Positions 25,620 through 33,639 of a stretch of DNA of 46,403 nt are shown piece after piece; position 1 is the stretch's first letter; each line of letters starts with the position of its first letter. Origin of the DNA: Lunatimonas lonarensis (GTDB lineage Bacteria; Bacteroidota; Bacteroidia; Cytophagales; Cyclobacteriaceae); the NCBI RefSeq assembly GCF_000390185.1, contig NZ_AQHR01000109.1, positions 1-46,403 of the forward strand. Direction: 5' to 3'. Made by a program: the position numbers and the translations under genes. The notes beneath the pieces are model-generated. The model searched no databases. It was not told where the DNA came from and saw nothing but the letters and a program-made list of their open reading frames with translations.

Positions 25620-26057
25620 TTAAGCCCGGGCTGCCTGATTTACATGAATGCCGGGATTCAGTGCAAGTAGGTCACGGACAAGCTCTTCGGTATTCATAGG
25701 AGCTACGAACAAATCGTCATACCGGTTGTATTTGATAAGTATGCCCCGGGTGGCAAGCGCAGCCCGCTCACCTACCCAACGGGTTATTCCAACATCAATT
25801 GATTTGATTGAATCAACGTCCACTTCCCCCTTCATAAAACCTGATCGGTAGAAAAATGTCCGGTCCTGAATCCAATACGTGGTGTTTAGTATATAAAATA
25901 CAAGATAGGCACAGGGAAACAACAAAAAAGAGGATGATCCCAGAATATGTGGAAAATCATGATCGGAAAAATGCCACCGAACGAAAAAATATGCTAAAAA
26001 GCCCGACAACATCAAATAGACTAATACACCTTTTTTGGGTTTGTACTGCTTTTTCAT
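25620..26057 (-). CDS. Membrane-anchored bacterial PH-domain protein
   Basis: At 145 residues the protein has two membrane helices near the N-terminus (VLVYLMLSGFLAYFFV and a second around SSSFLLFPCAYLVFYIL), followed by a beta-rich domain starting TTYWIQDRTFFYRSG. This pattern, with VDVDSIKSIDVG in the middle and a C-terminal helix (TEELVRDLLALNP), is that of bacterial PH-like domains (bPH). They sit at the cytoplasmic face of the membrane; the ligand is unknown. It faces the beta-lactamase-like gene tail to tail. Confidence 0.75.
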   Translation of the reverse strand: MKKQYKPKKGVLVYLMLSGFLAYFFVRWHFSDHDFPHILGSSSFLLFPCAYLVFYILNTTYWIQDRTFFYRSGFMKGEVDVDSIKSIDVGITRWVGERAALATRGILIKYNRYDDLFVAPMNTEELVRDLLALNPGIHVNQAARA

Positions 26058-26199
26058 AATGTTAGTATAAATGATGCAAACTTTCTACTAAAAATAACCA
26101 CACTTTAGCTAGAAAACAATCTCACACAGCGCTAATTTACACCATTATACCATATTAATGATTAAAGAAATATTCTATTAAACCAAACCAAGACAAAAC

Positions 26200-28899
26200 C
26201 TACCTCCCTTTGTCAAAGTAGAACGTATTCAACAGGAACGAACCCCAAATATCGACTCCTGTATCTGTCTGAAAAACCAAGTACAGATCCGTCACATCTT
26301 GAGCGTCATCTATGGGAATGGAAATCTCAAACCATTTACCAGCCTCACTTTCTGGTCTGAGTTTATCACTAAGAACTTCACTTTTACCTATAAGTGGCCC
26401 TTCGGGACTGTCCTTTCTGATTTCAAACCGGCCGGTTCTCCTGTTTGGATCAATGGACAAACGAATCTTTCCGATTTGGTTCAGATCAATTGCTTCAAAA
26501 CCCACATAGGAACTGTTTTCCGTGAATTTAACCATCCTGGAATTTGCCAAATTCGCTTTGGCTGTACCCCGAAAAAAATCCGCATCAGCGGCAAGAACCA
26601 ATGGATGTCTAAGAACCAACTGCTCTCTCCGCACTATCGGAGCAATCCCATTTGCACCCCTGTCTTTGTAGCTGATGGTAAGCAGATAGGTCCCTCTGTT
26701 CGTATGCCGATCCAAAAGGACATTACCGGAAGAGGGTAGCCGGTTTTTCCGGCTGGATAGTGAATTAGGGTTCAGCGAAAGGATATAATCTACCATTTGG
26801 GCGATGTCGGTGGATTTTAGGTGTGCATGGGAGGGCATTAGCCTTTCACCCCATACTCCCCCACCCCCATGTATCACTTTTTGGATCAAAGCCCCGGAAG
26901 CCTCGGTATCGGTGACGTATCGCTCAGCAATGGCCTGATAGCTAGGGCCTACGGAGGCGTTTTCCATGCCGTGACATGCATTGCAGCCACTTTTCACCAA
27001 GAGGTTCTGCCCCAAAAGCTGGGCACTGTTTTCCGTCTGTTGGTGGCCCATCTCTGAAATGGCCTTATCAAACCCTTCTTCCAAAAAATCCCAAGTAACC
27101 ACCACATCGCTTTCTGAAATGTCCCCCGCCTCAAGGCTTCCGTCTTCCTTATCATCCACATCGGCTTTATAGGCAACGGAGGGCCTACCCCAATAGAAGC
27201 TCCTGTTTCCTTCCCAACGAAGATGGATTACCGGAGGCTCGTTCCCCACGGCTATAGGAATAACCGATCGGCTTTCTAGGCCCTGATTGTCCCTTACCGT
27301 CAGCACGGTATTGAATTCACCTACCCGTTCGAAAACAAATGCCGGATCGGCCTGATTCGACAGACTGGTCCCATCCCCGTAAAAATCCCATTCGTAGGTA
27401 AGTCTATCTCCATCCAAGTCCTCGCTTCCTGCACTGCTGAACAGAACCCGAAGGGGTGCCGCGCCCTGCCGGACGCTGGCAGTGGACCGGGCAATAGGCC
27501 TTCTGTTTCCGGGGTTAAATTCGATGCGGTAGATTCCGGAGTCATCGTTTTGGGAACCCCAATAGGTGCCATATTCCAGTACATAAAGGGCCCCATCGGC
27601 TCCAAACTGCATATCGATGGGCTTGTCAAATTTGGTGTTTGGCATAAACTCCTCCAAGCCCGCAAAATCTCCGTCCTCTCCGAATTTTACGGTAAATACC
27701 CAGTTTCTCATCCAGTCATAGATAAAAAGCTTCCCGTGGTAGTATTTGGGGAACTTGACATCAGAATCCGGGAAGAGGTTGTGATAGTACACTGGACCAG
27801 CCATGGCATTCCTACCGCCGGAACCAAGTGCTGGAAACTCCTCTGAATCTGCATATGGATACCAGATCATAGCCTTCTGCGCGGGTGGCAACACATTTAT
27901 CCCTGTATTGTTGGGGGAATTATTGACCGGAGCACTCGGATCATAGGCAAAGGAGCTTTCCTGGCTCTCAAAATCATAATACCAATACGGCTTGTTATCG
28001 CCCACAAAATAGGGCCAGCCAAAAAATCCGGCCTTCTTTGCCTGGTTGACCTCATCGTGCCCTCTGGGACCCCTGCCCAGGCTATCAGAATGCGCATCCG
28101 GCCCCACCTCTCCCCAATACAGAAACCCATTTTGGGGATCCACGGAAATCCGAAAGGGGTTTCGGTTGCCCATCACGTAAATCTCTGGTCGGGTATTGGG
28201 TGTGCCTACCGGAAAAAGATTACCCGCCGGAATGGTATAAGTGCCGTCCTGCTGTGGGGTAATCCGAAGGATCGCGCCCCTGAGATCATTTGAATTGGAG
28301 GAACTTCGCTGGGCGTCCACGTTTTCAGGTCGTCCGGGCCGCTCGTCTATGGGATTATAATTGTCCGATTCGAAGGGCGTGGTATCATCTCCCAGGGATA
28401 GAAAAAGGTTGCCCTGACCATCAAATTCGATGGATCCTCCACTATGGCAACAGCCCCTGAAATGGGGGATTTCCAGCAAAACGACCTCTGACTCCGGATC
28501 CATGATGTCTGACACCAGCGTAAACCTGGATAGCCTGTTGATGCTTTCATCCCCGGCGGGAGAGTAATACAAGTAGATCCATTGGTTGTCGTAAAAACCG
28601 GGATCCTTGGCCAGACCAAGCAAGCCGTCCTCGGCCTCAAAATAAACCGGAAGAAAGCCTACTTCCTTGACCAGCCCCGTTGTAGGCTCAAACATCCTGA
28701 TTTTGCCCTTCCGCTCGATAAACAGTATTTTGCCATCCCGTAAAACCTCCAGTTCCATCGGTTCATCCAATCGCTCCACGAGGGTGACTTTGGTGAACCT
28801 GGTCTCCTCGGGTTTATCAGAAACAAACTTCTCCGGTTCCGTTGTGCACGAAACAAGAACAATGCCCAGAAGGCAGATGGTAAAACGGTTAAGGTTCAT
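26200..28899 (-). CDS. PQQ-type sugar dehydrogenase lipoprotein with PKD, cytochrome c and C-terminal beta domains
   Basis: This 899-residue lipoprotein (lipobox LVSC, Cys near 18) has four modules. Residues ~35-455 form a glucose/sorbosone dehydrogenase beta-propeller, with LVERLDEPMELEVL, GLLGLAKDPGF and MGNRNPFRISVDP. Residues ~470-555 form a PKD domain (DGDRLTYEWDFYGDG). Residues ~615-705 form a cytochrome c with heme motif CNACH (about 638-642) and likely axial Met in ERLMPSHAHL. The last ~150 residues are a beta-sandwich like CBM6 (FEAIDLNQIGKIRLSI). It would oxidise a sugar or polyol at the cell surface or in the periplasm and pass electrons through the fused heme. The ThuA domain often fused to this layout is encoded separately at 18305. 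Confidence 0.9.
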   Translation of the reverse strand: MNLNRFTICLLGIVLVSCTTEPEKFVSDKPEETRFTKVTLVERLDEPMELEVLRDGKILFIERKGKIRMFEPTTGLVKEVGFLPVYFEAEDGLLGLAKDPGFYDNQWIYLYYSPAGDESINRLSRFTLVSDIMDPESEVVLLEIPHFRGCCHSGGSIEFDGQGNLFLSLGDDTTPFESDNYNPIDERPGRPENVDAQRSSSNSNDLRGAILRITPQQDGTYTIPAGNLFPVGTPNTRPEIYVMGNRNPFRISVDPQNGFLYWGEVGPDAHSDSLGRGPRGHDEVNQAKKAGFFGWPYFVGDNKPYWYYDFESQESSFAYDPSAPVNNSPNNTGINVLPPAQKAMIWYPYADSEEFPALGSGGRNAMAGPVYYHNLFPDSDVKFPKYYHGKLFIYDWMRNWVFTVKFGEDGDFAGLEEFMPNTKFDKPIDMQFGADGALYVLEYGTYWGSQNDDSGIYRIEFNPGNRRPIARSTASVRQGAAPLRVLFSSAGSEDLDGDRLTYEWDFYGDGTSLSNQADPAFVFERVGEFNTVLTVRDNQGLESRSVIPIAVGNEPPVIHLRWEGNRSFYWGRPSVAYKADVDDKEDGSLEAGDISESDVVVTWDFLEEGFDKAISEMGHQQTENSAQLLGQNLLVKSGCNACHGMENASVGPSYQAIAERYVTDTEASGALIQKVIHGGGGVWGERLMPSHAHLKSTDIAQMVDYILSLNPNSLSSRKNRLPSSGNVLLDRHTNRGTYLLTISYKDRGANGIAPIVRREQLVLRHPLVLAADADFFRGTAKANLANSRMVKFTENSSYVGFEAIDLNQIGKIRLSIDPNRRTGRFEIRKDSPEGPLIGKSEVLSDKLRPESEAGKWFEISIPIDDAQDVTDLYLVFQTDTGVDIWGSFLLNTFYFDKGR

Positions 28900-29024
28900 G
28901 TCTTTTGAAGTGCTGGAAAGATAACAAAAAAAGCTAATGAATGGAAAATGAAACCTCCAAATACAACTTGCAAGAAGTGAGAGTCACTCTCGGTTTCGTC
29001 GTTCTTATCTGCCTTCGCATCGCG

Positions 29025-29924
29025 CTATTTCATCTCTCGATATTGTTCAAAAAATGTCATATTCGGTTCATAAATGGTTTTTGGAATGACCCCTAGTTCT
29101 ACCTTTTCAAACATTTCAACTAGTTTCTCACCATCAATTAACTCAAGTTTAATATTAGCTTTTTCAATTTCATGCGAATTTTTTGCAAACGAACCTGTTG
29201 TAATCATCAAACCTTTTTCTACGCTTCTTCGGTTGGTTTCCATCACGCCAATAAAAGCCTGTACTTTCTCGGTTGGTACTGTTCCTTGGTACCTTTTACA
29301 TTGAAAAAACACACTTAGACTCACAAACGGGTTAAGTTTTAATGTCGCGTATCCATCAATTCCACCATCATTTGATCTTTGGGTAATCTCCACATTCTCA
29401 AAATTATATTCCTTCAATAATCTACCACAAAGATGCTCGAATCCTGTTGGAGAAATACTTTGCAAAACTTCAATTAATGAAGGTTTAACTAAAGCCTGTC
29501 CTTCTTCTGGCTCCGTAGATTCCAAAGCACTTACAACTTTTTCCGCTTCACCTTCTGTTGAATGCTTATTTTCCCTCAGATCCTGAAAAATCCTAACCCA
29601 TTTAAGAAATATTTCTCTAGACTGCTTGTCATTTAATTTAGTTGACCAACCTTTCGTTGTCAATGCCCATACTCCATGTTTTGACGAATCCAATAATTCT
29701 TCCCAAACGAGATATTGTCTTGCCCAGGCTATCTGATTAGGAAATTTCAACTGGCCTGATTTCTCATATCTAAAATTTAATATTTCGTCAGGAATACTAA
29801 GATTTTCACCAATCTTCTCTGCTATTTCTCTGGGTTTGGCAGAACCTCCCAAATCTCTTAATGCATCAAGCACAGGCCCAAACCATTTAACAAACTCAGC
29901 CTGTCCATTCTTTTTCTTGCTCAT
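29025..29924 (-). CDS. Mrr-family restriction endonuclease
   Basis: This 299-residue protein has an N-terminal winged-helix Mrr_N domain (about 10-100; includes KPREIAEKIGENL) and a C-terminal Mrr catalytic domain. The PD-(D/E)xK core is visible: D190 in NDGGIDGY and Q208-x-K210 in FFQCKRYQG. The SPTGFEHLCGRLL helix precedes it. It probably cleaves modified (methylated) foreign DNA as a stand-alone type IV system; no methylase is adjacent. The gene is noticeably AT-richer than both neighbours, which suggests horizontal acquisition. It sits between the PQQ gene and the divergent photolyase gene. Confidence 0.88.
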   Translation of the reverse strand: MSKKKNGQAEFVKWFGPVLDALRDLGGSAKPREIAEKIGENLSIPDEILNFRYEKSGQLKFPNQIAWARQYLVWEELLDSSKHGVWALTTKGWSTKLNDKQSREIFLKWVRIFQDLRENKHSTEGEAEKVVSALESTEPEEGQALVKPSLIEVLQSISPTGFEHLCGRLLKEYNFENVEITQRSNDGGIDGYATLKLNPFVSLSVFFQCKRYQGTVPTEKVQAFIGVMETNRRSVEKGLMITTGSFAKNSHEIEKANIKLELIDGEKLVEMFEKVELGVIPKTIYEPNMTFFEQYREMK

Positions 29925-30135
29925 TGATTTCCTATAAGTCCAAATAACAATTACCTGCTAGCAACCACGCCCGATGGAGTTTAGCTGCCATGTATTCCCG
30001 GAAGAATGTTAAATGACCTTTCCTAAAAGGTGTGGCCCAAACCATTTTCCAAACGCCCAAGTTTTTCTACTTCCTAAAACTAACTCTTTCCATTTTATAA
30101 AAAAACTTTTACCCCCATCCCTAGTTCCTACCAAA

Positions 30136-31605
30136 ATGGAACAGGTCAATATTGTTTGGTTCAAGCGTGATTTGAGGCTGGGCGACCATGCGCCGCTCAA
30201 AGTGGCCATAGAAGACGGATTGCCGGTCATTTTGGTCTATTGCGTTGAACCTGAGCTCATAGCGTCTCCGAAACACGACCTAAGGCATTGGCGGTTTGTA
30301 TGGCAAAGCTTGATGGACCTAACCGCTCAATTGGAACCCTTCCAAGCCAAACTCCATATTTTATACGTGGATCCTGTGCTGCTTTTTCAAAAATTATCCC
30401 AATCCTACCGGATAAAAACCGTGTTTTCCCACCAGGAAACGGGAATCCAACTTACCTACCAACGGGATAAGCGGGTAGCGGCGTTTTTCAAGGCCAATGG
30501 AATTCTCTGGCGGGAGTTTCCCCAACAGGGCGTAAAACGCGGCAGAAAAGACCGAAAAAACTGGTCGCAGGACTGGTATGCCCTGATGGCCTCACCACAG
30601 GAAAACCCGGATTTACGGAAAGGGGATTTTTACGCTCTCTCCAATAGGTTCCTGGAAAGCTTACCCTCTCAGCGAATACCCGAGGAATGGAAAACATCCC
30701 AACCCGGCATGCAAAATGGTGGGGAATCTACCGCGAAGAAATACGCGGATTCCTTTTTCAAAGAACGAATCAAAAACTACAACCGACACATATCCAAACC
30801 CTTGCTCAGCCGAACAGGGTGTAGTCGGCTATCACCCTACCTGGCCTGGGGCAACCTATCCATTCGACAGGTATACCAGGCCGCGGAGAAAAAAAAGAAG
30901 GATGGTTTCCAGGCCAAAAACCTGACGAATTTTCAATCCCGGCTGCGGTGGCATTGCCACTTCATCCAGAAGTTCGAAATGGAATGTCGGATGGAGTACG
31001 AGCATGTCAACAGGGGTTTTGATGGTTTTTTAAAGCCAAGGGATACGGGGAAAATCACCGCATGGGAAGAGGGGAAAACCGGATACCCCCTGGTAGATGC
31101 CTGCATGCGCTGCCTGCGGGAGACCGGATACCTGAACTTTCGGATGCGGGCCATGCTGGTGTCCTTTTTGACCCATCACCTTTTTCAGGATTGGCGTACG
31201 GGTGCAGACCATCTGGCCCGGATGTTTCTTGATTTTGAACCCGGAATCCATTATCCCCAATTGCAGATGCAGGCCGGAGTTACCGGTATCAACATTGTCA
31301 GGATCTACAATCCTGTCAAGCAATCTTTAGAACATGACGCCGACGGGACATTCATCAAGAAGTGGGTTCCCGAACTGGCTGCATTGCCGCTTCACCTCCT
31401 TCACGAACCTTGGAAAATCACGGGAATCGAGTCGTCATTGTACGGATTTCAGCTGGGCAAAGACTACCCTTTTCCAATCGTAGATCTGGATGCCTCTGGA
31501 AAATTCGCCCGAGATCATATCTGGAAGGCCCAAAAAATGGAAAGTGTACAGCACGAAGCGAAGCGAATCCTGGGCACCCATACGGTACCTGATCGATGGC
31601 CTTAG
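30136..31605 (+). CDS. Photolyase/cryptochrome-family flavoprotein, atypical
   Basis: The start at ATG 30136 gives 489 residues; an upstream in-frame ATG at 30013 adds a poor leader. The N-terminal Rossmann antenna domain begins [17 protein letters not shown], and the FAD-binding domain includes [15 protein letters not shown] (about 313), [11 protein letters not shown] and [10 protein letters not shown]. Photolyases of class I have HNR and GGWQW signatures in these places; here they read NFR and YPQLQM, so one tryptophan pair of the electron-transfer region is absent. It is probably a distinct photolyase or cryptochrome subgroup that binds FAD; repair of UV lesions is likely but not certain. 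Monocistronic. Confidence 0.85.
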   Translation: MEQVNIVWFKRDLRLGDHAPLKVAIEDGLPVILVYCVEPELIASPKHDLRHWRFVWQSLMDLTAQLEPFQAKLHILYVDPVLLFQKLSQSYRIKTVFSHQETGIQLTYQRDKRVAAFFKANGILWREFPQQGVKRGRKDRKNWSQDWYALMASPQENPDLRKGDFYALSNRFLESLPSQRIPEEWKTSQPGMQNGGESTAKKYADSFFKERIKNYNRHISKPLLSRTGCSRLSPYLAWGNLSIRQVYQAAEKKKKDGFQAKNLTNFQSRLRWHCHFIQKFEMECRMEYEHVNRGFDGFLKPRDTGKITAWEEGKTGYPLVDACMRCLRETGYLNFRMRAMLVSFLTHHLFQDWRTGADHLARMFLDFEPGIHYPQLQMQAGVTGINIVRIYNPVKQSLEHDADGTFIKKWVPELAALPLHLLHEPWKITGIESSLYGFQLGKDYPFPIVDLDASGKFARDHIWKAQKMESVQHEAKRILGTHTVPDRWP

Positions 31606-31636
31606 AAGTTTTATTGACTATCTTTTTCAAATTCGA

Positions 31637-31837
31637 TTATTCGTGTCGGTTACTCCGACGAAAGGCCAGCACAGTTGCACCGCCTACTAAAAGCCCCAAG
31701 GCCGAAGCAGTGACGGAAAAAACCAGCAAATGGTCACGCTCCCAATTGAATCCGCTCCTACCAAAATGTGCCAAACAAATGCCCAGCAATGCGCCTAGAA
31801 GCACAAGTATCGTTAATATAAATTGACGGTTGTTCAT
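31637..31837 (-). CDS. Small two-helix membrane protein
   Basis: This 66-residue open frame has two hydrophobic helices (FILTILVLLGALLGICLAHF and LLVFSVTASALGLLVGGATVLAF) joined by a short polar loop with FNWERDH. It is convergent with the photolyase gene. A length this short could be chance, but the two-helix pattern and the terminal basic tail (RRSNRHE) look protein-like. No family recognised. Confidence 0.5.
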   Translation of the reverse strand: MNNRQFILTILVLLGALLGICLAHFGRSGFNWERDHLLVFSVTASALGLLVGGATVLAFRRSNRHE

Positions 31838-32027
31838 GCTCTATCCTGTTACATAATATCCTCCTGGTCTACATCGTCAGTACGTGAATACCTGCCGTAA
31901 ACTGTATTTCACATCTGATCTTCAAGACATTGAAAATACGGGAATTGGAGTGAAAAATAATTCAGTAGGCGATATTTTTTTCACTACCTATTGGGTAGCC
32001 ACCATTTAGTACCTCTGATGGTTGGAA

Positions 32028-33557
32028 CTATTCCCCCAATGCGGAAAAACGCCACCTGGGATTGGCCGCCGGTACGTGGGCCTCGGCGACAATTTCCGTA
32101 ACCTTGGCGATTAACTCGGGATATTCCCGCGCCAAGTCCACCTGCTCCATCGGATCACTTTCTAGGTTAAAAAGAGCCCACTCGGACCCGTCGTTATCCA
32201 TATTTAATCGAAGTGCTTTCCATTTTCCCATCCTCACGGCCATTTGTCCCCCATAGGATGGGAATTCCCAATACAAATAGTCGTGCTTAGGTTGCTTTTG
32301 CTCTCGAAGTGCTGGAAGAAAACTGATCCCATCGGTATCAAAACCCTGTTCTACACCCGCTATCTCGGCCAGGGTAGGCATGACGTCATAAAAAGCCGAA
32401 ATATGGTCACTCCTCGAGCCAGCTTGGATCATGGCTGGCCAGGAAGCGATCATCGGCACTCTGATCCCTCCCTCGTATAAGTATCCTTTACCAAACCCAC
32501 GCTCCTCTCTAAAAGGACCGGCACTATTGAACCACGGGGAATCGGTGCCCCCATTGAAGGTGGGGCCATTGTCCGAAGTAAAAATAATAAGGGTATTGTC
32601 GTAAATCCCCTGATCTTTTAGCTGCTGCACCAAGCGGCCTACCTGCTCATCCAGGTAACTGACCATGGCCGCATAGGTCGCTCTCGGGTAGCGGGCAGGA
32701 AAGTAGGAATCGTTGCCCAAGTAGGGCTCTTCGTCGCCAAATTTCTCTACATAGTAGTCTATCCACTTGCTCGGAGCCTGTAGGGGTACGTGGGGGATGG
32801 GGGTGGCCCAATAAAGGAAAAAAGGTTCCTTCTGCCGCTTGCTGACAAAATCCGTGATGCGGTCAAACATTATATCCGGAGCGTAATCAGACAAAAAATA
32901 ATCAGAATAGCTTTCCACCGCATAGGGATCAGCCCCATCGGGCAATCTTTTATTTGGAGCGATGGTATCGTTTCTTAGGTAAACCCGACGGTCGTTTTCC
33001 CAAAGATGAAGCGGATATAATGTATGCGCTTGTCGTTGGCAATTGTAACCAAAAAAGTAATCGAATCCCTGCATATTGGGGACACCTACGGTGTGAGGTG
33101 CTCCCAGACCCCACTTTCCGACAATAGCAGTCGTATAACCGATTCCCTGAAGCAAGGTTCCCAGCGTGACGGTTCCCTCTGCAATCGGACGCTGGCCCTC
33201 CAGGGTAGAGTCAGCAAGCATGGCCAAGTAATTCCACACATCTCCCCGCTCGGCCCATTCGTCGTTGCCTCGGACCTGCACCCTGCCGGTATGCTGCCCC
33301 GTAAGCAACACAGCCCTTGCCGGAGCACATACCGGAGAGCCGGAATAGTGTTGGGTAAACAACATACCGCCTGCCGCTAACGCATCAAGGTGGGGTGTTT
33401 CTATTTTATCCTGCCCATAGCACCCCAGATCTCCATAGCCCAAGTCATCGGCCAATATGTAAATGATATTTGGCGGACTTATGGGTGGTTGCCTTTCCGA
33501 TGAACAAGCAACCAAAAGAAGTGCGAAAATTGAAATGGTAATGCATTTGAATGTCAT
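32028..33557 (-). CDS. Sulfatase lipoprotein (arylsulfatase family)
   Basis: This 509-residue sulfatase has a lipobox near LLVACSS (Cys at 18) and the metal-binding Asp pair in ILADDLGYGD (D37, D38). The formylglycine motif is C77-x-P79-x-R81 in SPVCAPARAVLLTG, the Cys type that needs an anSME or FGE maturase; none is in the window. Further metal-site residues are in FTSDNGPTF. The enzyme removes sulfate esters from a glycan or small sugar on the cell surface. It is the last gene of the minus-strand carbohydrate cluster, 82 bases after the 826-residue lipoprotein gene. Confidence 0.92.
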   Translation of the reverse strand: MTFKCITISIFALLLVACSSERQPPISPPNIIYILADDLGYGDLGCYGQDKIETPHLDALAAGGMLFTQHYSGSPVCAPARAVLLTGQHTGRVQVRGNDEWAERGDVWNYLAMLADSTLEGQRPIAEGTVTLGTLLQGIGYTTAIVGKWGLGAPHTVGVPNMQGFDYFFGYNCQRQAHTLYPLHLWENDRRVYLRNDTIAPNKRLPDGADPYAVESYSDYFLSDYAPDIMFDRITDFVSKRQKEPFFLYWATPIPHVPLQAPSKWIDYYVEKFGDEEPYLGNDSYFPARYPRATYAAMVSYLDEQVGRLVQQLKDQGIYDNTLIIFTSDNGPTFNGGTDSPWFNSAGPFREERGFGKGYLYEGGIRVPMIASWPAMIQAGSRSDHISAFYDVMPTLAEIAGVEQGFDTDGISFLPALREQKQPKHDYLYWEFPSYGGQMAVRMGKWKALRLNMDNDGSEWALFNLESDPMEQVDLAREYPELIAKVTEIVAEAHVPAANPRWRFSALGE

Positions 33558-33639
33558 AAGGCGGTGGTTTTTTCAAGGATCACAACCTGTCCCATATAGG
33601 ATGCAGCGGTAATCCCTACAGCTAGGATATTTATTATTG

